A DNA stretch of 7,006 bases from Deltaproteobacteria bacterium. Lineage in GTDB: Bacteria; Desulfobacterota; GWC2-55-46. Made by a program: the position numbers and the translations under genes. Each line of letters starts with the position of its first letter. Position 1 is the stretch's first letter. The stretch spans positions 1 to 7,006 of the forward strand of contig JAUSLB010000192.1 of assembly GCA_030646655.1 (NCBI GenBank), written 5' to 3'. Below, piece by piece: positions 4,521 through 7,006 of the stretch. The notes beneath the pieces are model-generated. The model saw only the letters and a list, made by a program, of their open reading frames with translations, searched no databases and was not told the DNA's origin.

Positions 4521-5975
4521 ATGGCATATAACGATCTCAGAGACTTCCTCGACACGCTCGAAGGTAAAGGGCTTCTAAAAAGGGTTAAGACGGAGGTCGA
4601 CCCTGTTCTTGAGGTAGCCGCGATACAGGATAGATTGGTCAGGAATAACGGCCCTGCGGTTTTGTTCGAGAAGGTAAAGGGCTACAGGATCCCGATAGTA
4701 GGAAACCTCTTCGGCACGCGCGAGAGGGTAGCCCTCGGTCTGGGCGTTGAGGAAGACGAGCTTAAGAAGATAGGCGAATTCATAGCTCTGCTTCAGAGGC
4801 CCGAGCCGCCCGAAGGGTTGTGGGACGCCGTTAAGAAGATCCCTTTTTTCGGCAAGATATTAACCCTCGGCCCTAAGACAGTCAGGAGCGGCCCCTGTCA
4901 GGAGGTCGTCAATACCGACAACGCGGACCTCTCGACCGTCCCCATAATAAAATGCTGGCCAAAGGACGCGGCCCCTCTTATCACATGGCCCCTTGTAATA
5001 ACACAGAGCCCCAAAGGCGGCCCTTACAATGTCGGGGTCTACAGGATGCAGTACCTCGACAGAAAGCGCGCCATAATGAGGTGGCTTAAGCACAGGGGCG
5101 GGGCAAAGCACTTAAGGGAGTGGGACTCTGCTGGAAAGACCATGCCCGTAGCTGTCGCCATCGGCTGCGAGCCTGCTACGATTATAGCGGGCGTAACGCC
5201 TGTTCCAGAAGATGTTGGCGAGTTCCACTTCGCGGGCATACTGCGTAAAAAGGCTATAGAGCTCGTTGAGTGCAAGACGATCCCCTTGAAAGTCCCTGCC
5301 ACAGCCGAGATTGTATTAGAGGGCGAGATAAGGCACGGGGAGCTTGAGCTGGAAGGGCCTTTCGGCGACCACACCGGCTATTATAATTCCGCTGAGCCAT
5401 TTCCTGTATTCCATCTAAAGGCTATTACCCACAGGAAAGACCCGCTATACCTGACTACCATTACAGGCAGGCCTCCGAAGGAGGACGCGATAATCGGCAC
5501 CGTGCTAAATAACATCTATCTCCCCTCCTTAAAATTGCAGTTCCCGGAGGTCGTTGACTTCAGCCTTCCGATGGAGGCGGTATCATACAGGATAGCTGTT
5601 GTATCGATAAAAAAGGAATACCCCGGCCACGCAAGAAGGCTCATGATGGGCATCTGGGGGGTCTTAAAGCAGTTCATGTATGTCAAATACATAATAGTCG
5701 TTGACGACGATATAGATGCCCACAACTGGGCTGATGTCATCTGGGCAGTTTCCACGCGGGTTGACCCGAAGAGGGATACGTTAATAATCGAGGACACGCC
5801 CATTGATTATCTGGACTTCTCCTCTCCAAAAGACAACCTCGGGTCCAAGATGGGTATTGACGCCACCAACAAATACCCGCCTGAGGTCACGCGCAAATGG
5901 GGGGAGAAGATGGAGATGGAAAAGGCCGTCATCGAGCTCGTTGACAGGAAGTGGAAGGACTACGGGATCGAGTGA
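4521..5975 (+). CDS. ubiD: UbiD family decarboxylase (3-polyprenyl-4-hydroxybenzoate decarboxylase), 484 aa
   Basis: UbiD removes the carboxyl group of 3-polyprenyl-4-hydroxybenzoate using prenylated FMN, a cofactor made by UbiX. The protein is close to E. coli UbiD in length and sequence. Conserved blocks include YNVGVYRMQ (169-177), MRWLKHRGGA (186-195), VTPVPEDVGEFHFAG (225-239), LEGPFGDHTGYYN (277-289), TGRPPKEDA (315-323), GHARRLMMGIW (369-379), VDDDIDAHNW (394-403) and LGSKMGIDATNK (440-451). Arg175, Glu278 and Asp283 fall where the catalytic R-E-D/E set of the family is expected, and Asn169 and Glu234 where the prFMN-associated metal is bound. An AAGGAAG ribosome binding site (4511-4517) overlaps the ubiA stop codon, tying the gene to the operon. 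The high similarity to quinone-pathway UbiD, and the ubiA context, make another aromatic decarboxylase unlikely. ubiX is not in the window. Confidence 0.95.
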   Translation: MAYNDLRDFLDTLEGKGLLKRVKTEVDPVLEVAAIQDRLVRNNGPAVLFEKVKGYRIPIVGNLFGTRERVALGLGVEEDELKKIGEFIALLQRPEPPEGLWDAVKKIPFFGKILTLGPKTVRSGPCQEVVNTDNADLSTVPIIKCWPKDAAPLITWPLVITQSPKGGPYNVGVYRMQYLDRKRAIMRWLKHRGGAKHLREWDSAGKTMPVAVAIGCEPATIIAGVTPVPEDVGEFHFAGILRKKAIELVECKTIPLKVPATAEIVLEGEIRHGELELEGPFGDHTGYYNSAEPFPVFHLKAITHRKDPLYLTTITGRPPKEDAIIGTVLNNIYLPSLKLQFPEVVDFSLPMEAVSYRIAVVSIKKEYPGHARRLMMGIWGVLKQFMYVKYIIVVDDDIDAHNWADVIWAVSTRVDPKRDTLIIEDTPIDYLDFSSPKDNLGSKMGIDATNKYPPEVTRKWGEKMEMEKAVIELVDRKWKDYGIE

Positions 5976-5982
5976 TTTTTCC

Positions 5983-5999
5983 CTCCCCCGCAAGGGGAG
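5983..5999. repeat. GC-rich hairpin repeat after ubiD
   Basis: CTCCCC (5983-5988) and GGGGAG (5994-5999) form a 6-bp hairpin with a CGCAA loop, starting 7 bases after the ubiD stop codon. Nearby CCCTC and GAGGG tracts could extend the pairing imperfectly. It resembles the GC-rich repeat before ubiG at 6216-6249. No T run follows directly, so it is a weak candidate for an intrinsic terminator; a role in 3'-end protection of the mRNA is equally possible. Confidence 0.5.
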
Positions 6000-6017
6000 A
6001 GGGAGAAACTTTTCTAA

Positions 6018-6158
6018 CAGGATGCTGAAAAAGTCCCTAAAGTTGTCATTCTGAGGAGCCGAAGGCGACGAAGAATCTCGTAGCTTGTTGATTTCATTAG
6101 CTCCGAGATTCTTCGCTACGCTCAGAATGACAGGCTAAAATAATTTTTCAGCAACCTG
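6018..6158. mobile_element. MITE-like inverted-repeat element, 141 bp, in the ubiD-ubiG gap
   Basis: The two halves are imperfect inverted copies. The ends CAGGATGCTGAAAAA (6018-6032) and TTTTTCAGCAACCTG (6144-6158) match at 14 of 15 positions. After 11 divergent bases on each side, TGTCATTCTGAG (6044-6055) and CTCAGAATGACA (6121-6132) match perfectly. Inner segments GAAGAATCTCG and CGAGATTCTTC also match, and AGCT/AGCT (6082-6085/6099-6102) closes on a 13-base loop. The left arm carries about 8 extra bases (within 6056-6069) compared with the right arm. CTAA flanks the element on both sides (6014-6017 and 6159-6162), as a 4-bp target duplication would. The element codes for no protein, so any movement would need a transposase elsewhere. 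The CATTCTGAG/GAAGAATCTC core is of a kind that recurs as dispersed repeats in many bacterial genomes. In RNA it would form a long hairpin. Confidence 0.75.
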
Positions 6159-6215
6159 CTAATTAAGAATCACAGGATAGAGTAACCCTACGATAGCTCT
6201 AACTCTCTCGATATC
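6159..6215 (+). other. remaining ubiD-ubiG spacer, no clear promoter
   Basis: This AT-balanced stretch lies between the inverted-repeat element and the GC-rich repeat. It contains a short AGAGT/ACTCT inverted repeat but no pair of hexamers close to a sigma-70 promoter. Transcription of ubiG may therefore come from the ubiC-ubiA-ubiD operon through the element, or from a promoter I could not recognise. Confidence 0.3.
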
Positions 6216-6249
6216 TCCCCTCCTTGACGGGAGGGGATTAAGGGGAGGG
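6216..6249 (+). repeat. GC-rich hairpin repeat carrying the probable ubiG ribosome binding site
   Basis: TCCCCTCC (6216-6223) and GGAGGGGA (6230-6237) form a perfect 8-bp hairpin with a TTGACG loop. A second purine tract, AGGGGAGGG (6241-6249), follows and ends 13 bases before the ubiG ATG, a long but possible Shine-Dalgarno spacing. CTCCCC (6215-6220) can instead pair with GGGGAG (6242-6247), which would mask that tract. The two pairings exclude each other. The repeat therefore seems to set, and may modulate, translation of ubiG. Confidence 0.5.
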
Positions 6250-6262
6250 TGAAATAGAAAAA

Positions 6263-6949
6263 ATGCCTACTGAATCGGAAAAATTCGAGAAATACGGCTC
6301 TGAGTGGTGGAACCCCGCGGGCAAGCTATTCTCGCTCCATAGGATCAACCCCTTGAGGTTCGAATACTTCTCAAGCAGATGCGGGGAGCTTTCAGGCAAG
6401 CGGGTCCTTGATATAGGTTGTGGCGGGGGCCTTTTGGCAGAGAGGTTCGCGGCCTCCAGCGCGATCGTGACAGGTATTGACCTATCGCCTGTAGCCATAG
6501 ACGCGGCTAAGAGCCACGCAAAGGGATCAGGCCTCGAAATAGATTACAGGCTCGCCTCCCCGACACAACTCGCCTCGCAAAAGCCTGAGCTTTTTGATGT
6601 AATAATCTGCGCTGAGGTATTGGAGCATGTTGACGACCTGAACGGTTTTTTAAGGGATTCGCTTTCCATGCTAAAAGAGGGCGGGCTCTTTTTCTTCGGC
6701 ACCATAAATAAGACATTCAAGGCGCGCTTTTTCGCCCTCTTTGTCGCTGAAGACATCCTCGGCATGGTCCCGAAAGGCACGCACGACTATAACAGGTTCG
6801 TAAGGCCGTCCGTATTGAAAGAGATATTGGAGAGGAACGGGGTCTTTATAGAGGAGCTTAAGGGCATGACCTACGACCCGTTAAAGCTTGAGTTCAAGAT
6901 ATCGAACGACACATCGGTAAACTATCTGGGCTACGCGAGGAAGAGGTAG
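6263..6949 (+). CDS. ubiG: UbiG O-methyltransferase of quinone biosynthesis, 228 aa
   Basis: UbiG uses S-adenosylmethionine to methylate the two hydroxyl groups added to the ubiquinone ring, at the O2-equivalent and O3 positions. The class I methyltransferase fold is evident: motif I VLDIGCGGG (48-56), the acidic residue after strand 2 in GIDLS (71-75, Asp73), FDVIICAEVLEHV (111-123) and the glycine-rich LKEGG (137-141). UbiG-specific features are also present: the N-terminal SEWWNPAGKLFSLHRINPLR (13-32), MVPKGTHDYNRFVRP (168-182), a region tied to membrane binding in E. coli UbiG, and VNYLGYARK at the end. Length and start agree with the family. The gene lies 287 bases after ubiD on the same strand, past a MITE-like insertion. 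The C-methylase UbiE and the ring hydroxylases are not in the window, so the exact final quinone is not proven. Confidence 0.94.
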   Translation: MPTESEKFEKYGSEWWNPAGKLFSLHRINPLRFEYFSSRCGELSGKRVLDIGCGGGLLAERFAASSAIVTGIDLSPVAIDAAKSHAKGSGLEIDYRLASPTQLASQKPELFDVIICAEVLEHVDDLNGFLRDSLSMLKEGGLFFFGTINKTFKARFFALFVAEDILGMVPKGTHDYNRFVRPSVLKEILERNGVFIEELKGMTYDPLKLEFKISNDTSVNYLGYARKR

Positions 6950-6961
6950 TATTTTTAAAAT

Positions 6962-7006
6962 ATGGAGGACGCCTTGTCCGAAGCCTTTACCTCCCACTCT
7001 CCTCCA
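6962..7006 (+). CDS. possible start of a further gene at the right edge
   Basis: An ATG at 6962, 12 bases after the ubiG stop, opens a frame that stays open for 15 codons to the window edge (MEDALSEAFTSHSPP). There is no good ribosome binding site. TGGAGGA (6963-6969) is repeated in inverted form at the very end (TCCTCCA, 7000-7006), so the stretch may instead be a hairpin or another intergenic repeat. Confidence 0.15.
   Translation, partial: MEDALSEAFTSHSPP

Noticed and set aside
6018..6158. Inverted repeats as a CRISPR array
   Set aside because: There are only two arms, in opposite orientation, with no regular direct repeats or spacers.

Overview
The window comes from a bacterial chromosome of roughly even GC content. 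Its genes favour AGG for arginine and ATA for isoleucine, and the intergenic DNA carries palindromic repeats. This resembles deltaproteobacterial or Nitrospirota-like lineages, often uncultivated, but no marker here fixes the taxonomy and that reading is inference. The presence of ubiC, ubiA, ubiD and ubiG homologues suggests that the organism makes ubiquinone or a related high-potential benzoquinone.

The left part (1-1611) lies on the minus strand. It holds ruvX, a predicted Holliday junction resolvase/16S rRNA maturation nuclease, followed by mltG, the membrane-anchored endolytic transglycosylase. A small intrinsic terminator lies between them. At the extreme left edge a short minus-strand frame with a plausible ribosome binding site may be the start of a further gene.

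The middle part (1612-2700) holds a tRNA-Val(CAC) gene with its CCA encoded and a good sigma-70-type promoter. Next comes a 340-base gap that contains a perfect-consensus promoter (TTGACA, 17 bases, TATAAT) and a roughly 220-base transcribed leader with possible structure. The leader runs into a small phage-CI-type helix-turn-helix regulator, which ends at a strong intrinsic terminator.

The right part (2701-7006) is the quinone block on the plus strand. A doubtful 60-codon frame comes first. It is followed by ubiC (chorismate to 4-hydroxybenzoate), ubiA (prenylation of 4-hydroxybenzoate) and ubiD (decarboxylation of the prenylated product). ubiC and ubiA overlap by 4 bases and ubiA and ubiD are 8 bases apart, so the three look like one operon. 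ubiG, an O-methyltransferase, follows after 287 bases. That gap holds a 141-base MITE-like inverted repeat flanked by CTAA on both sides, and two GC-rich hairpin repeats. The second of these appears to supply the ribosome binding site of ubiG. The ring hydroxylases, the C-methyltransferase UbiE and the UbiX flavin prenyltransferase needed by UbiD are not in the window.

No clearly new system was found. The items most worth a second look are the structured leader behind the perfect promoter, the MITE-like element with its possible target duplication, and the repeat-derived translation start of ubiG.
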